Under the pieces are notes generated by a model that made no database searches, was not told where the DNA came from, and was given only the letters and a program-made list of their open reading frames with translations. The position numbers and the translations under genes were made by a program. Shown here one piece after another: positions 63,520-64,000 of a stretch of DNA of 64,000 nt. Positions within the stretch are counted from its first letter, which is position 1, and the number at the start of each line of letters is the position of its first letter. The DNA is taken from the NCBI RefSeq assembly GCF_007558725.1, contig NZ_VLPL01000003.1, positions 372,001 through 436,000 on the forward strand. Reading direction: 5' to 3'. The stretch is from Fluviicola chungangensis (GTDB lineage Bacteria; Bacteroidota; Bacteroidia; Flavobacteriales_D; Crocinitomicaceae).

Positions 63520-64000
63520 CTGTTTGTTTTTAAACAAATTTAGCAAGGAGTCGTTGAAATTTCACTTCACTAAAGTTTAGTAACTTTTTTTTGAGGGGGC
63601 AGCCCTCTTAAATATATGCTTTTGTACTTATAGATTTGTCAGTATAAACTTAACTAAGAATTTTTTAAGAATAGATGACACGTAATAATCTACTACTACT
63701 TTTTTTCAAGTTGTGTATTTTAGTTCTGTGACACAACAAGATGTTACGTTAAATCATCGGCAAACTGTTCAACTTGGTAGTGGACGCTGCTTTAGTCAAG
63801 GTGGCGAAAATGGAGAGATACCAATTGAGCGGTTGCAAGCAACGATAAAAGCTCTTACTGGTTATATTCACGCTTTTAGCGATTGATATTCCCAGTGGGA
63901 GCAAGTTGCGTATCTGGTAAGATCCGTTTTCTGAAGTGACCGAATTGGCAATCTTTGAATGACAAAGAGGGTTTACAGGAATATGATATTAAACACTATC
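63520..64000. other. AT-rich region after ftsQ, no clear gene
   Basis: 481 bp to the window end. It contains the palindrome TTTGTTTTTAAACAAA (63524-63539), a GAGGG/CCCTC hairpin near 63592-63606 preceded by eight T's, and a 52-codon rightward frame from GTG at 63728 to 63886 (VTQQDVTLNHRQTVQLGSGR...) with no recognised family. Frames entering the right edge start MTKRVYRNMIL (ATG at 63959) or LNDKEGLQEYD; neither resembles FtsA. Confidence 0.5.

Overview
The window is a chromosomal stretch of a Bacteroidota bacterium, most likely a Flavobacteriales/Crocinitomicaceae-type organism such as Fluviicola (inferred, not searched). The evidence is: promoters of the form TTG-N19/20-TAnnTTTG; secreted proteins with type IX secretion (T9SS) C-terminal tails; almost no Shine-Dalgarno sequences and some TTG/GTG starts; an FtsL-like/PASTA-PBP version of the division cluster; and the order hpf - tRNA-Thr/Tyr/Gly/Thr - tuf - tRNA-Trp - secE - nusG - rplKAJL - rpoBC.

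Layout. 1-2.7 kb: the end of rpsU, then four secreted-protein genes including a tandem paralogous pair. 2.8-17.2 kb: xer recombinase, hpf, five tRNAs, tuf and the secE-nusG-rplKAJL-rpoBC block. 17.3-19.8 kb: secreted and lipoprotein genes, one with a T9SS tail. 19.9-24.9 kb: a leftward, tightly packed operon (GNAT acetyltransferase, alanine/ornithine-type racemase, MscS channel, sodium:solute symporter), with a DMT permease behind it. 25.5-43.6 kb: surface-polysaccharide genes in two blocks (two Wzx-like flippases, two O-antigen ligase/polymerase-like proteins, glycosyltransferases, sugar epimerases, a HisH/HisF2 pair, DegT aminotransferase, PglC-type sugar transferase). A housekeeping unit, zapB-like/zapA/rny, sits between the blocks. 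43.6-50 kb: mixed single genes (DUF486 protein, a minimal T9SS-tail protein, an alkyltransferase-like protein, an SDR, engB, a lipoprotein, an RluA-type pseudouridine synthase) and a probable unannotated small-protein gene. 50.4-63.5 kb: the division and cell-wall cluster mraZ-rsmH-ftsL-ftsI-murE-mraY-murD-(unknown)-ftsW-murG-murC-ftsQ. The last 480 bp do not contain the expected ftsA start.

The blocks cover the core transcription/translation machinery, building and export of a surface glycan, and peptidoglycan precursor synthesis plus septation. The observations I would check first are: the 56-residue gene at 49,024-49,194 with its own promoter and terminator; the two opposed 10-bp-periodic operator arrays upstream of mraZ; the HisH/HisF2 pair without its usual amidotransferase partner; the racemase/MscS/symporter operon; and the palindromic element inserted between murG and murC. 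I saw no CRISPR array, prophage, insertion sequence or rRNA. All calls come from reading the sequence; no database search was run.
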